DNA from: Bacteroidota bacterium
GTDB lineage: Bacteria > Bacteroidota > Bacteroidia > Flavobacteriales > Flavobacteriaceae
DNA: 64,000 nt
Reading direction: 5' to 3'
NCBI GenBank assembly: GCA_020161455.1
Contig: JAIUNZ010000007.1
Coordinates: forward strand, 62,001 to 126,000
The notes under the pieces are model-generated. The model saw only the letters and a program-made list of their open reading frames with translations. It ran no database searches and had not been told where the DNA came from. Position numbers and translations under genes: made by a program. This document shows, in pieces, positions 57,284-64,000 of the stretch. How positions within the stretch are numbered: the stretch's first letter is position 1; every line of letters starts with the position of its first letter.

Positions 57284-57795
57284 TATTTTCCTGATTTTTC
57301 TTTTTTAGATAATAAAACCGTTCCCATCATTGCTACTAATAATAAAATAGAAGCAAACTCAAATGGCACCATATATTCGTTTAACAATACTTTACCCAGA
57401 ACTTTTATCGATTGATAATCAACACCACTGTTGTCATAATCACCCATAATTGTTTTTGAATTGATAAAAACAGAAATCATGATAATACTAACAAGGACAA
57501 AAATAATAATAGCTCCAAGTCTTGTAATTCTTGGTTTGTGCACTTCATCTTCATTGTTCAAATTCATCAACATAATGGTGAATAAGAACAGAATCATAAT
57601 AGCACCCGAGTAAACTATTACATGAACTATTGCTAAAAATTGAGCATTAAACAATAAATAATGACCAGCAATAGAGAAGAAACAAAGTACTAGATAAATA
57701 GCACTATGAATTGGTCTTCTTGTGTATATTGTCAAAAAAGCAGTCGATAGTGTTATCGCTGATAGTATGTAAAATATTATTAGTACTGTTGACAT
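57283..57795 (-). CDS. nuoJ: NADH-quinone oxidoreductase subunit J
   Basis: A 170-residue, five-helix subunit. [19 protein letters not shown] and [17 protein letters not shown] contain the conserved helix 3 pi-bulge region. The start at 57795 (MSTVLIIF) is preferred because a longer frame would overlap nuoI by 35 bases. It couples quinone-site changes to the proton channels. Confidence 0.92.
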   Translation of the reverse strand: MSTVLIIFYILSAITLSTAFLTIYTRRPIHSAIYLVLCFFSIAGHYLLFNAQFLAIVHVIVYSGAIMILFLFTIMLMNLNNEDEVHKPRITRLGAIIIFVLVSIIMISVFINSKTIMGDYDNSGVDYQSIKVLGKVLLNEYMVPFEFASILLLVAMMGTVLLSKKEKSGK

Positions 57796-57796
57796 A

Positions 57797-58342
57797 TTAA
57801 TGTAGCTTTTTAGAATTAGCCAATGCAACATCCAAAGGCATAACTAATTTATCTTTTCCGTATATAAAATCTTCTCTGTTGTATAGTGATGGTACTAGTT
57901 CTTTGGAAAGTGTTAAGTAGATGGCATCTTTTGGACATGCTTCTTCACACAAACCACAAAAAATACAACGGAGCATATTGATTTCGTAGATTTCGGCATA
58001 TTTTTCTTCACGATAAAGCATTTCTTCGCCTTTTTTGCGTTCTGCTGCTTTCATGGTAATTGCTTCTGCTGGGCAAGAAAGTGCGCATAAACCACAAGCG
58101 GTGCAATTTTCTCTACCCAATTCATCACGTTTCAAAGTGTGTTTTCCTCTATAAACTGGACTAAATTCTCGTACTTGTTCAGGATAATGAATGGTTGCTT
58201 TCTTTTTGAAAAAGTGTTTAATAGTAATTAATAATCCTTTGATAATGGCTATCAAATATAATCGCTCCCAAAAAGTCATTTCTTTATTAGAAACTTGTTT
58301 TTTGTGACCCGATAAGGATATATTTTGTATTGATGTTGACAT
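57797..58342 (-). CDS. nuoI: NADH-quinone oxidoreductase subunit I
   Basis: A 181-residue protein with two 4Fe-4S ferredoxin motifs: CTACGLCALSCPAEAI and CIFCGLCEEACPKDAI. The N-terminal helix (about residues 22-45) anchors it to the membrane. It passes electrons from the peripheral arm towards N2. It lies between nuoH and nuoJ in the same operon. Confidence 0.95.
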   Translation of the reverse strand: MSTSIQNISLSGHKKQVSNKEMTFWERLYLIAIIKGLLITIKHFFKKKATIHYPEQVREFSPVYRGKHTLKRDELGRENCTACGLCALSCPAEAITMKAAERKKGEEMLYREEKYAEIYEINMLRCIFCGLCEEACPKDAIYLTLSKELVPSLYNREDFIYGKDKLVMPLDVALANSKKLH

Positions 58343-58354
58343 AATTTTTTTCTC

Positions 58355-59386
58355 TTAATTAAAAGCTAAAAGGCAAATACCCGTAATCACAATATTGATG
58401 ATGGATAACGGAATTAATATTTTCCATCCTAAATGCATTAATTGATCGTATCTAAATCTTGGAATTGTCCATCGAACCCACATGTAGAAGAAAATAAATC
58501 CACATATTTTGATGAATAAAACAATAATTCCAAGAATGTTTGCTATGTTAACTCCAGCATGTTCTGTCATCCACTGCATGCCAGGATAATTATAACCACC
58601 AAAATACAACACGGCTAAAATAGTTGATGAAATAAACATATTGGCATATTCAGCAAACAAATAGAATCCCATTTTCATCGATGAATATTCGGTATGATAA
58701 CCTCCAATAAGCTCCGATTCACATTCTGCCAAGTCAAACGGAGTACGGTTAGTTTCGGCAAAGGCACAAATTAAAAATATAAGGAATCCAACCGGTTGAT
58801 AAAAAACATTCCAATTCATTCCTGCTTGTTGCATTGACATTTCTCTCAAACTCAATGTTCCTGTCATCATTAATAAAGCAATAATAGACAATCCCATTGC
58901 AATTTCATAAGAAACCATTTGAGAACCAGCGCGAACGGCAGACATTAAAGAAAACTTATTATTTGATGCCCAACCACCAATCATAATTCCATAAATTCCG
59001 ATAGAAATAATAGCAAAAACATAAAGTAATGCATTGTCTATATCAGTAGCTTGAAGAATAACAGTTCTTCCAAAAATCTCTAATTTATCACCCCAAGGAA
59101 TTACGGCACTAGTCATTAAAGCCGTGCTCATTGCAATTGCAGGACCAACGTAGAATAAAAATTTATTTGGTGTATTGGGTTCAAATTCTTCTTTGGCAAA
59201 CAATTTCATTCCGTCTGCAAGCGGTTGTAATAAACCACCCCAACCTGCACGGTTTGGACCAACTCTATCTTGAAGATAAGCCGCTACTTTACGTTCTGCC
59301 CAAGTAGAATACATCGCCATAACCATAGTGACAGCAAAAATCACTACTATAAAAATACTTTTTTCAATGATGAAAGCACTATCCAT
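58355..59386 (-). CDS. nuoH: NADH-quinone oxidoreductase subunit H
   Basis: A 343-residue, eight-helix subunit. ERKVAAYLQDRVGPNRAGWG (quinone channel), CAFAETNRTPFDLAECESEL and RWTIPRFRYDQLMHLGWK are signatures. It forms the quinone entry site with NuoB and NuoD. Its start overlaps the nuoG stop by 8 bases. Confidence 0.96.
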   Translation of the reverse strand: MDSAFIIEKSIFIVVIFAVTMVMAMYSTWAERKVAAYLQDRVGPNRAGWGGLLQPLADGMKLFAKEEFEPNTPNKFLFYVGPAIAMSTALMTSAVIPWGDKLEIFGRTVILQATDIDNALLYVFAIISIGIYGIMIGGWASNNKFSLMSAVRAGSQMVSYEIAMGLSIIALLMMTGTLSLREMSMQQAGMNWNVFYQPVGFLIFLICAFAETNRTPFDLAECESELIGGYHTEYSSMKMGFYLFAEYANMFISSTILAVLYFGGYNYPGMQWMTEHAGVNIANILGIIVLFIKICGFIFFYMWVRWTIPRFRYDQLMHLGWKILIPLSIINIVITGICLLAFN

Positions 59387-60428
59387 TTTTATTCGAATTT
59401 ATATTAGTACCATCAATTTTCTCGTTGTAATCTATCTCAGCCATACTGATTTTTTTACGGTCAATTGCTCTTCCAGCAAGAATTCCTTCTTCGGTATTGA
59501 TAACGACTTTATCCATTTTTCGAGTATAATTGTTTTGATTGATAACCGAATCTTTTTCAAATTTTCTCGGACCTTCGATAGTCCAATCTGAAACTTCTTT
59601 TTTATCAAAACGACACGTATTACAAATGAACTCTTCTACTTCATGGAATTCATCTTTTCTAGCGGTTACTCTTTGAATTTCGTTTCCAAACATCCAAAGT
59701 GTAGTTTTGCCACAACATTTGTCGCAATCTCTGTGAGCATTAAATGGTTTGTTAAACCAAACTCTCGATTTGAAACGGAATGTTTTGTCGGTTAAAGCAC
59801 CAACAGGACAAACATCAATCATGTTTCCTGAGAATTCGTTATCGATAGCTGCAGAAACACAAGTTGAAATTTGAGAATGGTCTCCACGATTTAAAACGCC
59901 GTGAACTCTTCCGTCAGTTAATTGGTCTGCAACTTCTACACAACGCTGACAAACAATGCAACGGTTCATGTGCAATTGAATTTTATCGCCAATATCTTCT
60001 GGCTCAAAAGTTCTTTTTTCTTCTATAAAACGGTGTTGTAATTTACCATGTTCGAAACTTAAATTTTGCAAATCACATTCACCTGCTTGGTCACAAACTG
60101 GGCAATCTAAAGGATGATTTATTAAAAGGAATTCAGTTACTGCATTTCTTGCTTCTTTAACTCTTTCGGATGATTTGCTGGCAATTTCCATTCCGTCTTG
60201 GCAACCCGTTACACAAGAAGCCATTAATTTTGGCATCGGACGTGGATCATTATCGCTACCTTTGGTAACATCAACCAAACAACAACGGCATTTTCCGCCA
60301 GTTCCTTTTAATTTTGAATAATAACACATGGCTGGCGGAACAGATTCTCCACCAATCATACGAGCCGCTTGCAGAATTGTTGTTCCTGGAGCTACTTCAA
60401 TTTCTTGTCCGTCTATCGTTACTTTCAT
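59379..60428 (-). CDS. nuoG: NADH-quinone oxidoreductase subunit G, short form
   Basis: A 349-residue protein. It has the 2Fe-2S motif (MCYYSKLKGTGGKCRCC), HPLDCPVCDQAGECDLQ with the His-Cys3 4Fe-4S site, and CIVCQRC and CDKCCGK clusters. The molybdopterin-like C-terminal domain present in E. coli NuoG (about 900 residues) is missing, as is usual in Bacteroidota. It transfers electrons between NuoF/E and NuoI. Confidence 0.93.
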   Translation of the reverse strand: MKVTIDGQEIEVAPGTTILQAARMIGGESVPPAMCYYSKLKGTGGKCRCCLVDVTKGSDNDPRPMPKLMASCVTGCQDGMEIASKSSERVKEARNAVTEFLLINHPLDCPVCDQAGECDLQNLSFEHGKLQHRFIEEKRTFEPEDIGDKIQLHMNRCIVCQRCVEVADQLTDGRVHGVLNRGDHSQISTCVSAAIDNEFSGNMIDVCPVGALTDKTFRFKSRVWFNKPFNAHRDCDKCCGKTTLWMFGNEIQRVTARKDEFHEVEEFICNTCRFDKKEVSDWTIEGPRKFEKDSVINQNNYTRKMDKVVINTEEGILAGRAIDRKKISMAEIDYNEKIDGTNINSNKNG

Positions 60429-60512
60429 TATTTCTTTGTTTAAAAGTTTAAAAGTTTAAAAGTTTAAGTGTTGCCACTTCCAACTTCCAACTTCCAACTT
60501 CAGACTTTTAAA
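60429..60512 (+). repeat. Two short tandem repeats in the nuoF-nuoG gap
   Basis: TTTAAAAG in three or more 8-base steps (60439-60467) and CTTCCAA in three 7-base steps (60478-60501) fill the only sizeable gap of the operon. Low-complexity sequence; a role in expression is not evident. Confidence 0.6.
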
Positions 60513-61880
60513 TTATACTGTTTGCTTTGCTACTAAATGCTTCACTTTTTCAAATGGCTCATTTACAAAGTGATCTCTATTTTTAATTTTTTCTGGAAAA
60601 CGAACATGGTATTCAAATTCATCTCTAAAATGACGAATTGCCGCAGCAACTGGCCATGAAGCTGCATCGCCCAATGGACAAATGGTGTTTCCTTCTATTT
60701 TTGCTTGAATACTCCATAATAAATCAATGTCTTCTTCGCGACCTTGACCGTTTTCTATTCTCCATAAAACTTTTTCTAACCAACCTGTTCCTTCGCGACA
60801 TGGTGTGCATTGTCCACAACTTTCGTGGTGGTAAAAGCGTGCAAAATTCCATGTATTTCTTACAATACAAGCTCTTTCATCGTAAACGATAAATCCGCCT
60901 GAACCTAACATGGAGCCTGTTGCAAATCCGCCATCTGACAAACTTTCGTAAGACATTAATCTATCTTCGCCAGCTGCAGTTTTGTAAATTAAGTTGGCTG
61001 GTAATATTGGTACAGAACTTCCTCCTGGCACTAATGCTTTTAATGGTCTGTCGGTTTGCATCCCGCCACAATATTCGTCGGAATTCATGAATTCGTAAAC
61101 AGATAATCCTAAATCAATTTCAAAAACGCCTTGGTTTTTTATGTTTCCAGAAGCAGAAATTAATTTGGTTCCTGTTGAACGACCAATGCCGATTGCAGCA
61201 TAATCAGCACCTGAATTATTTACAATCCAAGGCACAGCAGCAATAGTTTCGACATTGTTTACAACAGTTGGATTTTGCCATAAACCTTCAACAGCTGGAA
61301 ATGGTGGTTTGATTCTAGGATTTCCACGTTTTCCTTCTAAACTTTCAATAAGTGCTGTTTCTTCACCACAAATGTAAGCGCCGCCACCAATTTGAACATA
61401 CAATTCCAAATCGTAACCTGAACCTAAAATATTTTTCCCTAACCAACCAGCTGCTTTAGCTTCGGCTATTGCTCTTTCTAAAATTTTATAAACCCACATG
61501 TATTCTCCACGAATATATATGTAGGATAAATTTGCTCCAAGTGCATAACTTGAAGTAATCATTCCTTCAATTAATAAGTGAGGAATGTATTCCATTAAAT
61601 ACCTGTCTTTGAAAGTTCCTGGTTCAGATTCGTCGGCATTACATACTAAATGACGTGGTTTCCCTGATTTTTTATCAATGAAACTCCATTTCATTCCAGC
61701 TGGAAATCCTGCACCACCACGACCACGAAGTCCTGAAGTTTTTACTTCTTCAACTACTTCATCTGGAGTCATTTTTTTCAAAGCTTTTTCTACAGATGCA
61801 TAACCGCCTTCTTTGCGATATACCTCGTAGGTTTTAATGCCTGGAACGTTTATTTTGTCTAATAATATTTTTCTTCCCAT
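60513..61880 (-). CDS. nuoF: NADH-quinone oxidoreductase subunit F (NADH-binding)
   Basis: A 455-residue protein. GLRGRGGAGFPAGMKWSF binds NADH, GGGAYICGEETALIESLEG binds FMN, and ESCGQCTPCREGTGW holds the 4Fe-4S cluster N3. It oxidises NADH at the tip of the peripheral arm. It is followed by nuoG after a gap with short repeats, and preceded by nuoE 4 bases upstream. Confidence 0.97.
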   Translation of the reverse strand: MGRKILLDKINVPGIKTYEVYRKEGGYASVEKALKKMTPDEVVEEVKTSGLRGRGGAGFPAGMKWSFIDKKSGKPRHLVCNADESEPGTFKDRYLMEYIPHLLIEGMITSSYALGANLSYIYIRGEYMWVYKILERAIAEAKAAGWLGKNILGSGYDLELYVQIGGGAYICGEETALIESLEGKRGNPRIKPPFPAVEGLWQNPTVVNNVETIAAVPWIVNNSGADYAAIGIGRSTGTKLISASGNIKNQGVFEIDLGLSVYEFMNSDEYCGGMQTDRPLKALVPGGSSVPILPANLIYKTAAGEDRLMSYESLSDGGFATGSMLGSGGFIVYDERACIVRNTWNFARFYHHESCGQCTPCREGTGWLEKVLWRIENGQGREEDIDLLWSIQAKIEGNTICPLGDAASWPVAAAIRHFRDEFEYHVRFPEKIKNRDHFVNEPFEKVKHLVAKQTV

Positions 61881-61884
61881 GATA

Positions 61885-62415
61885 TTATTTATCGTGTAAA
61901 GTGATTTTTCCTTCTTTGCAATCCGAAATTAACTGATCTATTTTTTCTTTTGTCAAATGCTCTTGATAAAAATCACCTAGTTGCATCATTGGCGCATATC
62001 CACATGCACCTAAACATTCAACTCCACGAACTTCAAAATTTCCATCTTTCGTTGGTTCGCCTACTTTTACGCCCAGTTTTTCACAAGTATAATCCATTAA
62101 ATCTTCAACCCCATTTTGACAACATGGAGAAGTTTGACAGAATTCAAACATGTATTTTCCAATTGGGCGTTGGTTAAACATTGTATAAAAAGTAACAACT
62201 TCATAGACTTCAATGTTTTGAATTTCAAGAATTTCGGCTACTTTATTTTGTAAATCGATGCTTAACCAATTGTCATGTGCATCTTGAACTTCATGTAAAA
62301 CAGGTAATAAAGCTGATTTTCTTTTATCTGCAGGATAATGACTGATTAATTCATTAATCCGTGTCATCAACGATTCAGTTATGTTTATTTCTTGTTTTAT
62401 GTGTGATATTTCCAT
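61885..62415 (-). CDS. nuoE: NADH-quinone oxidoreductase subunit E
   Basis: A 176-residue thioredoxin-like 2Fe-2S protein. The ligands are FEFCQTSPCCQNG (C-x4-C) and GVECLGACGYAPMMQL (C-x3-C). HEVQDAHDNWLS is the N-terminal helix motif. It works beside NuoF as part of the NADH dehydrogenase module. Confidence 0.96.
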   Translation of the reverse strand: MEISHIKQEINITESLMTRINELISHYPADKRKSALLPVLHEVQDAHDNWLSIDLQNKVAEILEIQNIEVYEVVTFYTMFNQRPIGKYMFEFCQTSPCCQNGVEDLMDYTCEKLGVKVGEPTKDGNFEVRGVECLGACGYAPMMQLGDFYQEHLTKEKIDQLISDCKEGKITLHDK

Positions 62416-62490
62416 TTCTAATTTTAGATTTTAAATTTTAGATATTAGATTTTTCAATCGATAGTCTAAAATCTGAATTCTACACTGTTT

Positions 62491-63726
62491 TTATGCGTCT
62501 AATTCGCCTGCAATAACATTTAAGCTTGATAAAATTACAATAGCATCCGAAAGCATTGAACCTTTAATCATTTCAGGATAGGCTTGATAATAGATGAAAC
62601 ATGGTCTTCTAAAATGCAAACGATAAGGTGTTCTACTTCCGTCTGTTATTAAATAAAATCCTAATTCTCCATTTCCTCCTTCTACGGCATGATAAATTTC
62701 ATCAACAGGAACTGGAACTTCACCCATCACAATTTTAAAGTGATAAATTAAAGCTTCCATGTTGTTATAAACCTCTTCTTTTGGTGGCAAATAATAATCC
62801 GGAACATCAGCATGAATTGGACCTTCTGGTAATTTGTCTAAAGCTTGACGAATGATTTTTAAACTTTCCCAAACTTCTGCATTACGAACACAAAAACGGT
62901 CATAAGTATCACCAGATTTTCCAACAGGAACATCAAATTCAAAATCTTCATACGATGAATAGGGTTGTGCTTTTCTAACGTCGTAATCAATTCCTGCAGC
63001 ACGAAGATTTGGTCCTGTAAACCCATAATCCATAGCACTTTCAGCTGTTAATGGGCCTACATTTACTGTCCTATCTATAAAAATTCTATTTCTTTCAAAT
63101 AGGTTTTCAAATTCTTTCCATGCTACTGGAAAATCAGTTAAAAAGACATCTAGTTTTCTAAAAGCTTCCTCAGACCAATCTCTTTCAAAACCACCAATTC
63201 TTCCCATATTTGTAGTCAATCGAGCACCACAAATTTCTTCATATATTTCGTAAACTTTCTCACGGAATTGGAATACATAAAGGAATCCTGTATAGGCTCC
63301 AGTATCAACACCAAGAATGGAATTACATATTAAATGATCTGTTATACGCGCCAATTCCATTACGATAACTCTAAGATATTGAGCGCGTTTTGGAACTTCT
63401 ATTTTTAATAATTTTTCTACAGTCATCCACCAAGCCATATTGTTGATTGGCGAGGAACAATAATTCATTCTATCGGTTAGAACATTAATTTGATAAAACG
63501 GACGATTTTCGGCAATTTTCTCAAAAGCTCTGTGAATGTATCCTATTGTTGGTTCGGCATCAATAATTCTTTCGCCATCCATCAAAAGGATATTTTGAAA
63601 AATACCGTGAGTAGCCGGATGTGTTGGACCTAAGTTTAAAATAGTAAGCTCACTTCCGTCACTATTGCGAGTTTCCTCAATTATCTTGGCATATCGATGC
63701 TCTGGTGGTAATAATAGTTCTGACAT
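62491..63726 (-). CDS. nuoD: NADH-quinone oxidoreductase subunit D
   Basis: A 411-residue protein. LGPTHPATHGIF (quinone-binding His loop), PTIGYIHRAFEK and ERDWSEEAFRKLD are signatures, and the C-terminus ends in IVILSSLNVIAGELDA. It forms the quinone pocket of complex I with NuoB. NuoC and NuoD are separate genes here rather than fused. It begins 18 bases after nuoC. Confidence 0.97.
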   Translation of the reverse strand: MSELLLPPEHRYAKIIEETRNSDGSELTILNLGPTHPATHGIFQNILLMDGERIIDAEPTIGYIHRAFEKIAENRPFYQINVLTDRMNYCSSPINNMAWWMTVEKLLKIEVPKRAQYLRVIVMELARITDHLICNSILGVDTGAYTGFLYVFQFREKVYEIYEEICGARLTTNMGRIGGFERDWSEEAFRKLDVFLTDFPVAWKEFENLFERNRIFIDRTVNVGPLTAESAMDYGFTGPNLRAAGIDYDVRKAQPYSSYEDFEFDVPVGKSGDTYDRFCVRNAEVWESLKIIRQALDKLPEGPIHADVPDYYLPPKEEVYNNMEALIYHFKIVMGEVPVPVDEIYHAVEGGNGELGFYLITDGSRTPYRLHFRRPCFIYYQAYPEMIKGSMLSDAIVILSSLNVIAGELDA

Positions 63727-63744
63727 TTTATAATGTTGAATTAT

Positions 63745-64000
63745 TTATTTTATTTGTTTGATTGTTCTTCCAAAAAAACGATCGTCTTTGTCGGTTCTTC
63801 CACTGTCTTCTAAAGGAAATTCTTTTCGCATTGGAAAAGAAACCATTTCATCCATATTTAAAATCCGCTTTAATTGTGGGTGACCGATGAAATTTATTCC
63901 ATAAAAATCCCATGTTTCACGTTCCATCCAATTGGCAGAAGTAAATAAATCTATAATTGATGAAACTTCAGGATTTTCACCTTTTAAAAAAGTAGTTACT
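63745..64000 (-). CDS. nuoC: NADH-quinone oxidoreductase subunit C, cut by the window end
   Basis: The last 84 codons of nuoC. ANWMERETWDFYGINFIGHP is the signature of the 30-kDa subunit, then LKRILNMDEM and PFRKEFPLE-like sequence (PMRKEFPLEDSG). The frame remains open to the right edge, so the start lies outside. It supports the peripheral arm at the NuoD interface. Confidence 0.95.
   Translation of the reverse strand, partial: VTTFLKGENPEVSSIIDLFTSANWMERETWDFYGINFIGHPQLKRILNMDEMVSFPMRKEFPLEDSGRTDKDDRFFGRTIKQIK

Overview
Host and overall picture. The right third of the window (about 42.7-64 kb) is chromosome of a Bacteroidota bacterium, most likely Flavobacterium or a close relative. It has low GC, a complex I operon with the short NuoG usual in that phylum, a secreted M1 peptidase with a type IX secretion C-terminal signal, and DUF4286 beside rsmA and mgtE. 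The left two thirds (about 1-42.7 kb) is accessory DNA that looks like a composite integrative element. It ends beside a tRNA-Asn gene with a large serine recombinase (41109-42644).

The main observation. The accessory DNA is a patchwork of two genetic codes. At least six long genes, plus small and broken ones, can only be read if UGA is a sense codon, and at motif positions it stands for glycine: Dam (UGA before GKR), DpnII-type nuclease (NFYG followed by two UGA codons, then GSK), a P-loop (IT-UGA-RTGSGKS), a VirB4/TraG-type ATPase (LSK-UGA-KLGED), a D12 methylase (FF followed by three UGA codons, then S) and a large serine recombinase with 17 UGA codons. UGA = Gly is code 25, known from Absconditabacteria (SR1) and Gracilibacteria. 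These genes end only in UAA or UAG. They lie at 4793-6509, 16197-19059, 22333-24558 and 28674-29473. Between them are genes in the standard code, several of which use UGA as a stop. The window therefore appears to record gene flow between a Flavobacterium-type host and a code-25 CPR bacterium or its mobile elements.

Layout. 1-4.5 kb: membrane protease, Ser/Thr kinase, ankyrin protein. 4.8-6.5 kb: complete DpnII-like restriction-modification operon (code 25). 6.5-7.3 kb: LytTR response regulator. 7.6-14.9 kb: co-directional run resembling a defence island (GmrSD-like DUF262/DUF1524 protein, HEPN-like RX4H protein, GGCT-fold protein, GIY-YIG nuclease, unknowns). 15.0-16.2 kb: two small hypotheticals, the first behind a structured leader. 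16.2-19.1 kb: code-25 recombinase, small ORF and D12 adenine methylase. 19.1-21.8 kb: seven small standard-code genes, apparently a duplicated set. 22.3-24.6 kb: code-25 conjugative ATPase (5' end broken) and replication-relaxation protein. 24.9-28.6 kb: two-gene operon of a Cap4/DUF4297-like protein and an NdpA-like nucleoid protein. 28.7-29.5 kb: code-25 remnants. 29.5-33.1 kb: large NB-ARC/TPR STAND protein with a helically phased repeat upstream. 33.4-42.6 kb: standard-code mobilisation module (SprT-like, HD, JAB, E1-like, coupling protein, DUF2958 pair, MOB relaxase, recombinase).

Chromosome: tRNA-Asn, rseP, M1 peptidase, serS, a TPR protein, DUF4286, rsmA, mgtE, then nuoN-nuoC on the minus strand, running off the right edge inside nuoC. 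No tRNA able to read UGA was noticed in the window. In a standard-code host the code-25 genes would yield only fragments, so their activity there is doubtful.
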